DNA of 30,858 nt from contig DDCX01000080.1 in the NCBI GenBank assembly GCA_002336475.1, positions 1 through 30,858 of the forward strand, in the 5' to 3' direction. Under the pieces are notes generated by a model. It made no database searches and was not told the DNA's origin. It saw only the letters and a program-made list of their open reading frames with translations. Origin of the DNA: Flavobacteriales bacterium UBA1995 (lineage in GTDB: Bacteria; Bacteroidota; Bacteroidia; Flavobacteriales_D; Sanyastnellaceae). The position numbers and the translations under genes are program-made. Below are positions 7,616-16,399 of the stretch, one piece after another (within the stretch, counting starts at the first letter, position 1; each line of letters starts with the position of its first letter).

Positions 7616-9272
7616 ACGCCCTCCCATACCACGAGCTTGGCTGCCTTTGGCCTTGGGCGTTGCCCTGATGTTGGGCGCGTATTTTGGCCGAGGCCTCAAC
7701 AGAGAGCAGCCAATTTGGAGCATGCAGGGGTCCGCTTATGTCCCCACAGGGCAGGTGTTGTCTTCCGTTCTGGACCGCATCGACCGTATGTATGTAGATC
7801 CGGTGGACCGATCGCGTTTGACCGAAGTGGCGATTGACGCCATTTTGGACGAGTTGGATCCCCACAGCGATTGGTTCAGCAGTGCTGAACTCGCCGCCAT
7901 GGCTGAGCCGATGGAGGGCAACTTCGAGGGTATTGGCGTAGAATTTTTGCTCCAGAATGACACCATCATGGTGGTGACGCCCATCCCTGGAGGTCCCAGC
8001 GAACAGGCGGGCGTGATGGCGGGTGACCGCATCGTTGAAGTCGACGACTCGGTGATTGCAGGCACGGGGCTGACCAACCCCAAAGTCATGGAGCTGCTCA
8101 AAGGCCCTGCTGGCACCAGCGTACGCCTGGGGCTCTACCGTCCCAGTCGTCCGGCCAGCGATTCAGTGGCGGTGAACATTCGCCGAGGGCGCATACCCAT
8201 TCACAGCGTGGTTTCCGCTGAGCTCCTCGGAGACATCGGTTACCTCAAGGTCATTCGCTTCGCGCGCAACACCCACGAGGAGTTTGAGGCGGCCCTCTTT
8301 GCCATGCGCGATGCTGGAGCACAGCGTTTTGTTCTGGATTTGCGGGGCAATGGAGGTGGTTATCTGCACGCGGCAGTACCTATGGTGGAGCACTTTCTAG
8401 AAAAAGGAGACCTCGTGGTCTACACTGAGGGAACGGCCCAACCTCGTCGAGAATACGTGACCGACCGGCCCGGCGCCTTCCGCTCGGAGCCGCTGGTCAT
8501 TATGGTCGACGAAGGCAGCGCTTCGGCCAGTGAAATTTTTGCGGGCGCGATTCAAGACCACGACCGTGGGGTTGTCGTTGGACGTCGAACTTTTGGAAAG
8601 GGCTTGGTTCAAGAAGAGTTTCCGGTGGCCGACCGCGGCGCCCTCAGGCTCACCGTAGCCCGTTACTACACGCCCAGTGGCCGATCGATTCAGCGGCCCT
8701 ATGGCAACGGGGTCGACTATGAAGAAGAGTGGCGCGAGCGTGAGGAGCGGGGTGAATACCTCGAAGAGGACAGTGTATTTCAGGTAGACTCGCTGGCATT
8801 TTTGACCCGGTCTGGACGCACAGTATTTGGAGGCGGGGGCATTGCACCTGATGTTTTTGTGCCCTTGGATACCGGCAGTTACCCTGCGTCTTTCAGGGAG
8901 CTGGTTTATGCAGGCCGAATCAGGGAGCACGCATTTCTACTCACAGAAGAAAAGCGCTCTGAATTCATGGCCATGGGTGGGGTTTCCGCTTTCTTGGAGC
9001 AAGTCAACAATGGCGATGACCTGGGTGCTTCCATGTTGATTGACGAAACCTACCTCCCTGAAGAAGGGCGGGCCCGCGCTGAGGACCTGACCCGCAAGAG
9101 AATTGCAGAGCGCATCGCTCACAATGTTTGGGGAGAGTCTGCCGGCCACAGGTCCACCTTGGGGTGGGACAACGAATGGCTGACCGCGAAAAGCGTCTTT
9201 GGTGACATTTCCAACTTGTTGGCGCCAGACTCCTCGGCCCTGCCGGTCAGCAGGCCAGAACAGAACGACTAA
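7605..9272 (+). CDS. S41 family C-terminal processing peptidase with PDZ domain
   Basis: 555 residues. Residues 12-30 form an uncleaved signal anchor, so the protein faces the periplasm. A PDZ domain spans about 105-190 with the carboxylate-binding 'GIGVEF' loop, followed by the S41 domain: 'GYLKVIRF' (212-219), 'LDLRGNGGG' (244-252), the serine motif DEGSASASE (302-310) and the lysine motif TFGKGLVQ (329-336, K332). This serine/lysine pair makes it an active CtpA/Prc-type protease that trims or degrades envelope proteins from their C-termini. The extra C-terminal 190 residues are typical for Bacteroidota members. Overlap of 11 bp with the deaminase gene indicates one transcript. Confidence 0.94.
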   Translation: MSTKRPPIPRAWLPLALGVALMLGAYFGRGLNREQPIWSMQGSAYVPTGQVLSSVLDRIDRMYVDPVDRSRLTEVAIDAILDELDPHSDWFSSAELAAMAEPMEGNFEGIGVEFLLQNDTIMVVTPIPGGPSEQAGVMAGDRIVEVDDSVIAGTGLTNPKVMELLKGPAGTSVRLGLYRPSRPASDSVAVNIRRGRIPIHSVVSAELLGDIGYLKVIRFARNTHEEFEAALFAMRDAGAQRFVLDLRGNGGGYLHAAVPMVEHFLEKGDLVVYTEGTAQPRREYVTDRPGAFRSEPLVIMVDEGSASASEIFAGAIQDHDRGVVVGRRTFGKGLVQEEFPVADRGALRLTVARYYTPSGRSIQRPYGNGVDYEEEWREREERGEYLEEDSVFQVDSLAFLTRSGRTVFGGGGIAPDVFVPLDTGSYPASFRELVYAGRIREHAFLLTEEKRSEFMAMGGVSAFLEQVNNGDDLGASMLIDETYLPEEGRARAEDLTRKRIAERIAHNVWGESAGHRSTLGWDNEWLTAKSVFGDISNLLAPDSSALPVSRPEQND

Positions 9273-9307
9273 ATTCGCATACCGAAGAACCCCTCAATTT
9301 CACTTCT

Positions 9308-9913
9308 ATGTCTTTTGAACTCCCCGCACTTCCTTACGCCTACGACGCCCTCGAGCCCCACATCGATGCGCGCACCATGGAAATTCACCACGGAAAGCAC
9401 CATGCTGGTTACACGGCCAAGCTGAATGCTGCGGTCGAAGGCACAGACCTCGCCGGAAAGTCCATCGAAGACCTGTGCGGCCAGCACGCCGACAACGGTG
9501 CTGTGCGCAACAACGGCGGCGGATACTACAACCACAATATGTTCTGGACGAGCATGTCACCCAACGGTGGTGGCGCGCCTTCTGGCGACCTCGGAGCGGC
9601 CATCGATGCTGCGTTTGGCAGTTATGATGGATTCAAGGAGGCCTTTGCCGCCGCTGCTGCAACACGCTTTGGAAGCGGTTGGGCTTGGCTGTGCGTCAAA
9701 GACGGCGCCTTGGAGGTGTGCTCTTCCGCCAACCAAGACAACCCGCTGATGGCAGGTGTTGGATGTGGTGGCAGCCCCATCCTCGGCCTGGACGTTTGGG
9801 AGCACGCTTACTACTTGAACTACCAGAACCGCCGTCCTGATTACATCGCGGCGTTCTTCAATGTGATCGATTGGAACGCCATCTCTGAGCGTTTCGCCGC
9901 TGCACGCGGCTGA
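9308..9913 (+). CDS. sodA: Superoxide dismutase, Mn/Fe type
   Basis: 201 residues, standard length, no signal peptide, so cytoplasmic. It converts superoxide to oxygen and hydrogen peroxide. Metal ligands are visible: H27 in [10 protein letters not shown]76 in YYNHNMFW, D162 and H166 in DVWEHAYY. The second-shell glutamine lies in SANQD (Q143), and the residue opposite is glycine in GGGYYNH, the arrangement typical of Mn-dependent or cambialistic enzymes rather than Fe-only enzymes; the metal is therefore inferred. A 35-bp gap separates it from the protease gene and no clear promoter box is seen there. ispD follows after 16 bp and may be read through. Confidence 0.95.
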   Translation: MSFELPALPYAYDALEPHIDARTMEIHHGKHHAGYTAKLNAAVEGTDLAGKSIEDLCGQHADNGAVRNNGGGYYNHNMFWTSMSPNGGGAPSGDLGAAIDAAFGSYDGFKEAFAAAAATRFGSGWAWLCVKDGALEVCSSANQDNPLMAGVGCGGSPILGLDVWEHAYYLNYQNRRPDYIAAFFNVIDWNAISERFAAARG

Positions 9914-9929
9914 TTCGGGGCTCCGCCGC

Positions 9930-10625
9930 ATGCGATACCTCATTCTCGTCGCCGGCGGCACAGGCACCCGCATGAACCGGCCGGTCGCCAAGCAGTTTTT
10001 GCCGCTTGGGGGCCGGCCGGTTATCGTGCACACCCTCAACCGGTTCAGACAGGCCTATCCAGACCTGCATGTCGTGCTGGTGCTCCATGAGAGCCTGCAT
10101 TCCGATTGGGAGAGGGTGGTGCAAGACCATCCGGAAGCCCATGTGAACCGTGTGGTCAATGGAGGCGCAGAACGGTTCCATTCCGTGCGCCAAGGGTTGG
10201 CGGCATTGCCCGAAGGAGAAGGCTTGGTGGGCATCCACGATGCCGTCCGTCCCTTTGCAGAAGTGGAGACCATCCGGAGGTGTTATGATGCTGCCGAAGA
10301 AAGCGGTGCTTCGGTCCCTGTGGTCCCGGTCAAAGACACCATCCGTCAAGTGGGAGAGCAAGGAAGCGCTCCCCTAGACCGCGCAGCCCTGCGGGCGGTG
10401 CAGACGCCACAGGTTTTTTCCTTATCCCGCATTCGCGTGGCCTATGAAGTGGGCTATAAGCCTCATTTTACAGACGATGCGTCGGTGTGGGAGTTTGGCG
10501 GGAGTGCCGTGACCTTGGTCGACGGCGATTTGCACAACATCAAGATCACCACCCCCGAAGATTTGCTGAGCGCGGAGGCCTTCCTCAGCCTTCGAGGTGC
10601 TTCGGATGGGCCTGATCGTCGCTGA
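9930..10625 (+). CDS. ispD: 2-C-methyl-D-erythritol 4-phosphate cytidylyltransferase (IspD)
   Basis: 231 residues. It couples CTP to methylerythritol phosphate in the non-mevalonate isoprenoid pathway. The nucleotidyltransferase signature GGTGTRMNRPVAKQF (9-23) with catalytic K21, 'NGGAERFHSVRQGL', the HDAVRP motif near 103-108, and the C-terminal 'TDDASVWE' and 'NIKITTPEDL' segments all fit. The ATG at 9930 begins directly with the first beta-strand. It follows sod by 16 bp. Its last 41 bp overlap the 3' end of the convergent CPBP protease gene, so the tail 'SLRGASDGPDRR' lies beyond the conserved fold. Confidence 0.95.
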   Translation: MRYLILVAGGTGTRMNRPVAKQFLPLGGRPVIVHTLNRFRQAYPDLHVVLVLHESLHSDWERVVQDHPEAHVNRVVNGGAERFHSVRQGLAALPEGEGLVGIHDAVRPFAEVETIRRCYDAAEESGASVPVVPVKDTIRQVGEQGSAPLDRAALRAVQTPQVFSLSRIRVAYEVGYKPHFTDDASVWEFGGSAVTLVDGDLHNIKITTPEDLLSAEAFLSLRGASDGPDRR

Positions 10626-11502
10626 CCACAGCCGGCATAAACCTGTGATAGGCCACGAAGATGGCCGTGGTCAATGCGAGGCTGACCACAACGGTCCAGG
10701 TTTCGACTTCAAAGAGGTCTTCGGTCATGCTCCCGGTATACCACAAGGTGAGGGCGGCCAAGGCGTTGTTGACGAAGTGGGCGAGCATCCCCGGTAAAAT
10801 GCTGCCGCTGCGGTAGGCGAACCACCCGAAAAGGGCACCGAGGAATACGCGTGGAAGGAAGCCATAAAACTGAAAGTGAATGGCGCTGAAGATCACAGAG
10901 GCGATGGCAATGCCGACCCAAGGCTTTCCGGTAGCCCGAATCAGCAGCGGTTGAAGCGCACCGCGAAAGGCCAGCTCCTCGAACACGGCAGGCAACAAGG
11001 CCACGCTGATGATCACGATGATGCGCCGGGAACCCTCTGCGGTGACCAAGAAGGTGGTGACCTTCTCCAGCATCTCTTCAATGGGTTTGAGCGCGGCTTC
11101 CAACACAGAACCTTCGGGAATGGCCATCACGTTCCATTCATAGAGCAAGGCCATCAAGGGTGACGAAAACAGCGTGGCCAGCACCACCAGAACCAATGCC
11201 CATGGCGCCAAGGCACGGCGGTTGGTGCTCAGTCCTATGGGCACAGACCGCTTCCACAGGGCTGCGGCGACCAAGACGGCCCCGCCAAATCCGAGGGATT
11301 GGCTGATGAGGTTTTGAAAGTGCAACTGCCACCAGTCGCTGTCGCTGGAGGGCAGTGCGCCCCCGGGTATGACGCTTACGCCTGTCGAAAAAAAGAGGGG
11401 GGATACGAGCCCCGCCAGAACGGAGGCTGTCACAGAGCACACAAAGACGAGCCCGAGAAAGATGAGCGCCCGACTGAGCGCTTGAATGCGATCGCTGTTC
11501 AC
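10585..11502 (-). CDS. CPBP family intramembrane metalloprotease
   Basis: 305 residues with about eight hydrophobic segments. The CPBP (Abi/CaaX-protease-like) motifs are in order: EELAFR at 175-180, 'FSAIHF' with H209, and 'HFVNN' with H242 and N245/N246. Family members are membrane-embedded glutamate-type or metal-dependent proteases, including type II CAAX endopeptidases; in bacteria they often act in bacteriocin handling or unknown processing. It starts nine bases after the dusB stop and is probably the last gene of the long minus-strand run. The substrate is unknown. The 3' end overlaps ispD by 41 bp. Confidence 0.88.
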   Translation of the reverse strand: MNSDRIQALSRALIFLGLVFVCSVTASVLAGLVSPLFFSTGVSVIPGGALPSSDSDWWQLHFQNLISQSLGFGGAVLVAAALWKRSVPIGLSTNRRALAPWALVLVVLATLFSSPLMALLYEWNVMAIPEGSVLEAALKPIEEMLEKVTTFLVTAEGSRRIIVIISVALLPAVFEELAFRGALQPLLIRATGKPWVGIAIASVIFSAIHFQFYGFLPRVFLGALFGWFAYRSGSILPGMLAHFVNNALAALTLWYTGSMTEDLFEVETWTVVVSLALTTAIFVAYHRFMPAVVSDDQAHPKHLEG

Positions 11503-11511
11503 GTGTCGAAT

Positions 11512-12507
11512 CTAAGCGTTGGGGATGCCGTCTGCATAGGTTTGGGCCACCTTGTCAAGTTCTGCATGCAGTGCAGCGGGTTCTTCCTCGGTGACCAAGA
11601 CCAGGCGGTGTTGCTTGAAATGGGGCAAACCGCGGAAATAATTCGCATAATGCCGCCTCATTTCGACCACGCCCAGCCGCTCTCCTTTCCATTCGAGGCT
11701 GTGCACCAAGTGGGCGCGGGCAGCTTCTACACGGTCGGAAACGGTCGGAGAGGGGAGGTGCTCGCCCGTGGCGAAATAATGCTTGATCTCGTCAAAGATC
11801 CACGGATTTCCAATGCTTCCTCTGCCGATCATGATGCCGTCCACTCCGTATTCTTTGCGGTAGGCTAGGGCTTTTTCAGGGGTGTCGATGTCGCCATTCC
11901 CAAAGACGGGGATGTGCATGTTCGGGTTCTCTTTGACCGCGCGAATCAAGGACCAATCCGCCTCACCCTTGTACATCTGGGCGCGGGTTCGGCCATGAAT
12001 CGAAATGGCTTTGATGCCCACGTCTTGCAGGCGCTCGGCGACTTCCACGATGTACTTGGAGTTGTCGTCCCATCCCAGGCGCGTTTTGACCGTAACGGGC
12101 AGGTCCACGGCCTCCACAATTTCCTTGGTCATCGAGACCATTTTGGGAATGTCCTGTAAGATGCCGGCTCCTGCGCCTTTGCAAGCGACTTTCTTGACCG
12201 GGCATCCGTAGTTGATGTCCAGAACGTCGGGCCCCGAAGCCGCCGTGATTTCGGCTGCACGGCGCATGGAATCGATTTCCGAACCGAAGATCTGAATGCC
12301 AATGGGCCTTTCTTTCTCGTAGATGTCGAGTTTTTGTCTGCTCTTGACCGCGTCGCGGATCAAGCCTTCCGAGCTGATGAACTCCGTATACATCATGTCC
12401 GCTCCGTGCTTTTTGCACAGGGTGCGGAAGGGGGGATCGCTCACGTCCTCCATGGGAGCAAGGAGGAGGGGGAATTCACCAAGTTCTACTGAACCAATGC
12501 GGACCAT
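11512..12507 (-). CDS. dusB: tRNA-dihydrouridine synthase (DusB)
   Basis: 331 residues. FMN-dependent TIM-barrel enzyme that reduces specific uridines in the tRNA D-loop. The N-terminal 'LLLAPMEDVSDPPFR' (14-28), the catalytic cysteine C102 in 'NYGCPVKKVACKGAGAG', 'TVKTRLGWDD', 'IHGRTRAQMYKGEADW' and the FMN phosphate site 'GIMIGRGSIGNPW' are intact. Length and motifs match the Bacteroidota DusB type. It lies between the lolC/E-type permease (nine bases upstream) and the CPBP protease (nine bases downstream). Confidence 0.96.
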   Translation of the reverse strand: MVRIGSVELGEFPLLLAPMEDVSDPPFRTLCKKHGADMMYTEFISSEGLIRDAVKSRQKLDIYEKERPIGIQIFGSEIDSMRRAAEITAASGPDVLDINYGCPVKKVACKGAGAGILQDIPKMVSMTKEIVEAVDLPVTVKTRLGWDDNSKYIVEVAERLQDVGIKAISIHGRTRAQMYKGEADWSLIRAVKENPNMHIPVFGNGDIDTPEKALAYRKEYGVDGIMIGRGSIGNPWIFDEIKHYFATGEHLPSPTVSDRVEAARAHLVHSLEWKGERLGVVEMRRHYANYFRGLPHFKQHRLVLVTEEEPAALHAELDKVAQTYADGIPNA

Positions 12508-12516
12508 GGTACAAAA

Positions 12517-13761
12517 TTAGCCCGCATCGGGCACCATGCGACGCACGAGGTACGCGACCATCGCTGCACTGAAGGTGCCGCCCACCCCCAACACCACAAT
12601 GGCCACTCCAAAAACGTCGGTGGCATGCAGTGAAACCGGGTATGCGGGGACCATTGCGCCTTGGAGCTGGACCAGCCCATAACGGTCTTGCAGGAGCACG
12701 AGCGCGATCCCGAGACCGATGCCCGACACAGCGCCGACAGCATTGATCAACAGCCCTTGCCAGCTGAACACCTGCCGGACTTCCCGCCCTGTCATACCCA
12801 TGGCCGTCAGGGTAGCGACATCGCGCTTTTTGTCCAGCAGCAGCATGGTTAACGCTGCGAGAATATTGAAAGCGGCCACGACCAAAATGAAACTCAGGAT
12901 GGCAAACGTGGCCCATTTCTCGGCCCGACTGGTGGCGTGAATCAGGGCGTTCTTTTCCCGCCGTGTGCGGGTTTTGAGCGTTGGAGGAAGGAGCGCATCT
13001 AATGCGGTGCGCAGTTGTTCTTGGCTCCAACCTGGGGAAGGCACCACTTCGATGCGGGATACGGCTTCAGGCCTTTGGAGGATTTCTTGTGCAAACCCAA
13101 GGCTGCCTATGATGGTCCGGGCATCGATGTCGGCATTGATGGAGAACGTACCACACACCGGAAGCCTGCCCGACACCATCATGCGTTCGGCACCACCATC
13201 GAGCAGGTTTTGTCCCCGCATAGAGCCCAGACTTCGCCCGCGTTTGGGGGCTGCCACGGTCAAGGTGACTGCAGCATCCGCCTCAAAAGGCAGCCGCATT
13301 TCGCGTGCAATCCCCAAGCCCACATAGCCGCAAGGAATTCCCAAGGTGTCTGCAGTGAGTTCGGCTCCCCGAATCAATCGGTCTTCTAAACCTGTTTGGC
13401 GGGCATGTTCTGCGTCGAACCCCAGCAGGGTGCAGACCCTCGGTTCGCCTTGACGGCGGACCACCACATCTTGTTCCAAGACGCCTCCTGCATGGGCGAT
13501 GCCAGGGTGGGCCTGCAGACTGTCGATCCAAGCCGCCGAGATGATGCGCCCTTCGGCAGGCAGCACAGCGAGTTCAGTGTCGAGGCTCGAAAAGAGCTCT
13601 TCGACCAGGTCTTCTATACCGTTAAAGGCACTAAGAATGGCGATCATGGCCGCGGCAACGGCGGCGACTACAAACACCGAAATGCCGGACACCAAGTGAA
13701 TCAGGCGCTGGGATTTTCGAGACCAGAGGTACCGGCGTGCGATGCGAAAAGGAACGTTCAC
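12517..13761 (-). CDS. LolC/LolE-type FtsX-like ABC permease
   Basis: 414 residues if translation starts at GTG 13761 ((V/M)NVPFRIARRYLWSRKSQ). No ATG exists between the in-frame TGA upstream and this point; TTG at 13764 and 13770 are alternatives. One helix near residues 22-48 is followed by a large periplasmic domain (about 50-270) and three C-terminal helices, the topology of lipoprotein-releasing permeases. The 'DKKRDVATLTAMGMTGREV' coupling loop after the second helix is characteristic. With an ATPase encoded elsewhere it would extract lipoproteins from the inner membrane; LolC and LolE cannot be told apart. It precedes dusB by nine bases. Confidence 0.87.
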   Translation of the reverse strand: MNVPFRIARRYLWSRKSQRLIHLVSGISVFVVAAVAAAMIAILSAFNGIEDLVEELFSSLDTELAVLPAEGRIISAAWIDSLQAHPGIAHAGGVLEQDVVVRRQGEPRVCTLLGFDAEHARQTGLEDRLIRGAELTADTLGIPCGYVGLGIAREMRLPFEADAAVTLTVAAPKRGRSLGSMRGQNLLDGGAERMMVSGRLPVCGTFSINADIDARTIIGSLGFAQEILQRPEAVSRIEVVPSPGWSQEQLRTALDALLPPTLKTRTRREKNALIHATSRAEKWATFAILSFILVVAAFNILAALTMLLLDKKRDVATLTAMGMTGREVRQVFSWQGLLINAVGAVSGIGLGIALVLLQDRYGLVQLQGAMVPAYPVSLHATDVFGVAIVVLGVGGTFSAAMVAYLVRRMVPDAG

Positions 13762-13766
13762 CAAGG

Positions 13767-13774
13767 CCAAATTA
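13767..13774 (-). promoter_or_regulatory. Putative -7-like element before the lolC/E-type gene (TAATTTGG)
   Basis: Matches TAnnTTTG at five of six fixed positions, or a shorter TAnnTTG variant exactly. It ends 5 nt before the GTG at 13761, the same geometry as other unit-leading genes here, and is the main reason to choose that start. The gene may thus have its own promoter besides read-through from rbfA. Confidence 0.35.
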
Positions 13775-13794
13775 GGCTTCAGCGTCGAGGGGAA

Positions 13795-13988
13795 TCAACT
13801 TTCGCTGCTTATCTCGGGTTTATTTCGAATCGGCCCGACCGTCACCCCTTTGGCCGTGGCCTCTGGCTTTTTGGTGGGCTCGTGCATGAGAGGCATGTGC
13901 ACTTGCGAAGCCGCGCACACAGTTGACGTGGCGCCAGCGTGTTGGATGTTCTGCCGTTGCTGATCGCCTTCTGGGTGCCCTTTGGCGT
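13795..13988 (-). other. Spacer between rbfA and the lolC/E-type gene; weak small ORF
   Basis: About 200 bp without a convincing gene, the longest gap inside the minus-strand run. One minus-strand frame (13992-13795, 65 codons from a TTG overlapping the rbfA stop) is open, but the peptide is polar, lacks a recognisable family or signal, and has no ATG until an internal 'HMPLMHEPTKKPE'. An imperfect inverted repeat (GTGCATG, AGAGG, CATGTGCAC) lies near 13882-13902. I see no terminator with a T-tract. Confidence 0.35.
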
Positions 13989-14339
13989 TCAATCGTCCTT
14001 CAGCAGGCCGTCGATTTCCTCGTAGCGATCGAGGCTGTCATCGAGGAAGAACCGCAGTTCGGGCATTTTGCGCAGGTGCTTGCCCACTTTGCCGGCGAGG
14101 AGCTTTCGGATGTGAAACGCCTCTGCCTCCACCAAAGCGATGCCTTCTTCTGGCTTGCCTACGGATGCGATGGCCATGAAGCTGAGGTAGACCCTCGCCA
14201 GCGACAAATCCGGCGTCAACCGCACGGTCGTCACAGTGATAAAGTGACCGCCGAAGCGAATAGAGGCCTCTTTTTGGAGCAGGCTTCCGATTTCTTTTTG
14301 GAGCAATGCCGCGAGGCGTTCTTGTCGAATTCCGGCCAT
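13989..14339 (-). CDS. rbfA: 30S ribosome-binding factor RbfA
   Basis: 116 residues, usual size. It binds pre-30S subunits and helps mature the 16S rRNA 5' end, important in the cold. The N-terminal helix 'RQERLAALLQKEIGSLLQKE', the strand 'ITVTTVRLTPDLSLARVYLS' and the C-terminal 'LRKMPELRFFLDDSLDR' segment are diagnostic of the KH-like RbfA fold. It starts three bases after the stop of the T9SS cargo gene, which places it within the hflX run. Confidence 0.95.
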   Translation of the reverse strand: MAGIRQERLAALLQKEIGSLLQKEASIRFGGHFITVTTVRLTPDLSLARVYLSFMAIASVGKPEEGIALVEAEAFHIRKLLAGKVGKHLRKMPELRFFLDDSLDRYEEIDGLLKDD

Positions 14340-14342
14340 GGT

Positions 14343-15221
14343 TCAGTCGATGCGGATTTTTTGCCTGCGCCCGTCGGGCAGTGCGGCGATGAAAATGCCC
14401 TGCGTCCGTGGCACGGGGCAAGGCAGGGAACAATCAAGGGATCCAAAAGAACGCCCCATGAGGTCATACAACAGAATGGAAGCCGGACCGGCTGCACCGG
14501 ACCACACCAGTTCGCCATTTCGGACGACAAGCTCACCAAAGAAGGGCGCCATGTCCGACACGCCATTTGTGGCCAAGCTGTCGGGACAGCCTGGATGTGC
14601 AGGCAGCCATGTGGTGTCCATTTCGAAGTCATGTCTGAGTCCACCATCTTCGGCAAGGCACCCGGCGTGAGGATCCCAGTCTGCGATGCAGAGGTAAGCT
14701 CCCGGCCCCATGGGGCCGTTTTCAGAGCCGATGCCCTCAATCCAGTATTCGGTGAAATTGGGGTTGTCCGGCAAAAGCTGGATGGTCAGCCTTCGGCTTA
14801 CGGTGCCATCGGTCCAAGTAAAGGGCTCCACCGCCGTGCAGGTCATGCTCGCCCAATCACAATGGGGAGCGATCATGGAGTCGCCCGGTTCCATACCAAA
14901 GTCAAACCACAGGGTTCCCAAGGAGTCTGATTCAAGGTCCCAACGCATCCAGACTTGACCGCTTTCAACATCCTCGTTGAACCAGCCCGCCAACCCTGGA
15001 TTGGGGCTTCCTTCGTATTGCATCAAGAGCTGATGCCAAAGCGAACCGTCAGAAAGGGTTGAGTCTCCCTCGACCCAATAGGTCACCGGTGTTGGCACCC
15101 ACCCGCCTTCAACCCCACACCAGGTCCGTTCCCCTTCAAAGAGGGGCATGAACGGGTCTTGTGCAAGCCCAGAAAAACACAGGGTCAACCCTATCGCAAT
15201 GGTGCAGACAATGCGCATCAT
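14343..15221 (-). CDS. Secreted protein with type IX secretion sorting domain
   Basis: 292 residues. A signal peptide (MMRIVCTIAIGLTLCFSGLAQ) is followed by a Trp- and Asp-rich body with several cysteines and no family I recognise. The last ~45 residues ('ASILLYDLMGRSFGS...GIFIAALPDGRRQKIRID') show the hallmarks of the type A T9SS C-terminal domain: a 'YDLMGR' strand, a 'GIF' turn and a basic closing strand. Such proteins cross the outer membrane through the Por system and are usually attached or released at the surface. Start overlaps the hflX stop (TGATG); the second ATG three bases on is equally possible. Its place among housekeeping genes is unusual. Confidence 0.85.
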   Translation of the reverse strand: MMRIVCTIAIGLTLCFSGLAQDPFMPLFEGERTWCGVEGGWVPTPVTYWVEGDSTLSDGSLWHQLLMQYEGSPNPGLAGWFNEDVESGQVWMRWDLESDSLGTLWFDFGMEPGDSMIAPHCDWASMTCTAVEPFTWTDGTVSRRLTIQLLPDNPNFTEYWIEGIGSENGPMGPGAYLCIADWDPHAGCLAEDGGLRHDFEMDTTWLPAHPGCPDSLATNGVSDMAPFFGELVVRNGELVWSGAAGPASILLYDLMGRSFGSLDCSLPCPVPRTQGIFIAALPDGRRQKIRID

Positions 15222-16399
15222 CAGTACAGAAAGTGGTTGTGTGGAAAGCGTTGAACATGCAGTTCACGGACTTCTGCGTAGAGCACTTCTCGCAGGCTGT
15301 CCATGCCTTCTTTCGTTTTTGCGGAGAGGAACATCACGGGGCCTTCATGGTCGCCGAACCTCCTCCTCAAGCCCTCAATCAGCATGGAACGGTCCACCTC
15401 TCCAGTGGGGTCGTTCAACTGGTCGATTTTATTGAACAGCAGCATGGTGCGCTGTGCACCAGCTCCTATGCCAGCCAAGGTTTCCTCCACCACTTTGAGG
15501 TGGTCTTCAAACTGAGGATGGGACACATCGATGACGTGCACCAGCAGGTCGCTCTCTCGGGTTTCATCCAGGGTGCTTTTGAAGCTCTCTACAAGCTGGT
15601 GGGGCAGCTTGCGGATAAAGCCAACCGTATCGCTGAGGAGGAAGGGCAGGTTGTGCACGACCACTTTGCGGACGGTGGTATCGAGGGTCGCGAAGAGTTT
15701 GTCCTCGGCGAAGACTTCGGACTTCGCGAGGCGGTTCATGAGTGTGGATTTCCCCGCATTGGTGTAGCCCACAAGCGCCACCCTGACCAAGGCTCCGCGG
15801 TTTCCGCGTTGGGTGGCCATCTGCCGGTCTATGGCCGCAAGGTCCTTTTTCAAGGCGCTGATGCGGTCCCGAATGATCCGCCGGTCGGTCTCGATTTCTT
15901 TCTCACCTGGCCCCTTCATGCCGATGCCTCCTTTTTGCTTTTGCAGGTGGGTCCACATGTTGGTCAGTCGGGGCAGCAAGTATTGATACTGGGCCAGTTC
16001 CACTTGCGTTTTGGCATGCGCAGTGCGCGCGCGCTGGGCAAAGATGTCGAGGATGAGGTTGGCCCTGTCCAAGACCTTGGTCTCTGGCAGCGCTTCGCCG
16101 AGGTTGCGCAGCTGTGAAGGGCTCAATTCATCATCGAAAATGAGCAGGTCGATGTCGTGCTCTTCGATGTACTCCGTGATTTCCTGAAACTTGCCTTTCC
16201 CGACAAACGTCCTCACGTCGGGGTGGTCCAGAGATTGTGTGAACGTCTTGATGGTTTCAGCGTGGGCAGTTCTGGCCAAAAACTCGAGCTCATCGAGGTA
16301 TTCGGCCAGCAACTCCCGGGGTTGGTCTCGGGTGATGAGACCGACCAAGACCGCCCGTTCGGGCTTGCCATCTTTTCGTGCAAGGGGCTTTTCCAGCAT
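15221..16399 (-). CDS. hflX: GTPase HflX
   Basis: 392 residues. Ribosome-associated GTPase that splits or rescues stalled 70S ribosomes. The N-terminal HflX domain includes 'FVGKGKFQEI' (65-74) and 'IFDDELSPSQLRNL' (87-100); the long 'RARTAHAKTQVELAQYQYLLPRL' helix leads to the linker 'GGIGMKGPGEKEIETDRR'. The G domain carries G1 GYTNAGKST (211-219), G3 DTVG (257-260) and G4 NKID. The start overlaps the cytochrome c stop by one base (TAATG), and the T9SS cargo gene overlaps its stop, so the run is tightly coupled. Confidence 0.96.
   Translation of the reverse strand: MLEKPLARKDGKPERAVLVGLITRDQPRELLAEYLDELEFLARTAHAETIKTFTQSLDHPDVRTFVGKGKFQEITEYIEEHDIDLLIFDDELSPSQLRNLGEALPETKVLDRANLILDIFAQRARTAHAKTQVELAQYQYLLPRLTNMWTHLQKQKGGIGMKGPGEKEIETDRRIIRDRISALKKDLAAIDRQMATQRGNRGALVRVALVGYTNAGKSTLMNRLAKSEVFAEDKLFATLDTTVRKVVVHNLPFLLSDTVGFIRKLPHQLVESFKSTLDETRESDLLVHVIDVSHPQFEDHLKVVEETLAGIGAGAQRTMLLFNKIDQLNDPTGEVDRSMLIEGLRRRFGDHEGPVMFLSAKTKEGMDSLREVLYAEVRELHVQRFPHNHFLY

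Noticed and set aside
9270..9277. TAAATTCG as promoter box for superoxide dismutase
   Set aside because: One mismatch, no -33 box, and it lies 30 nt before the ATG, unlike the other boxes here; AT-rich chance match is as likely.
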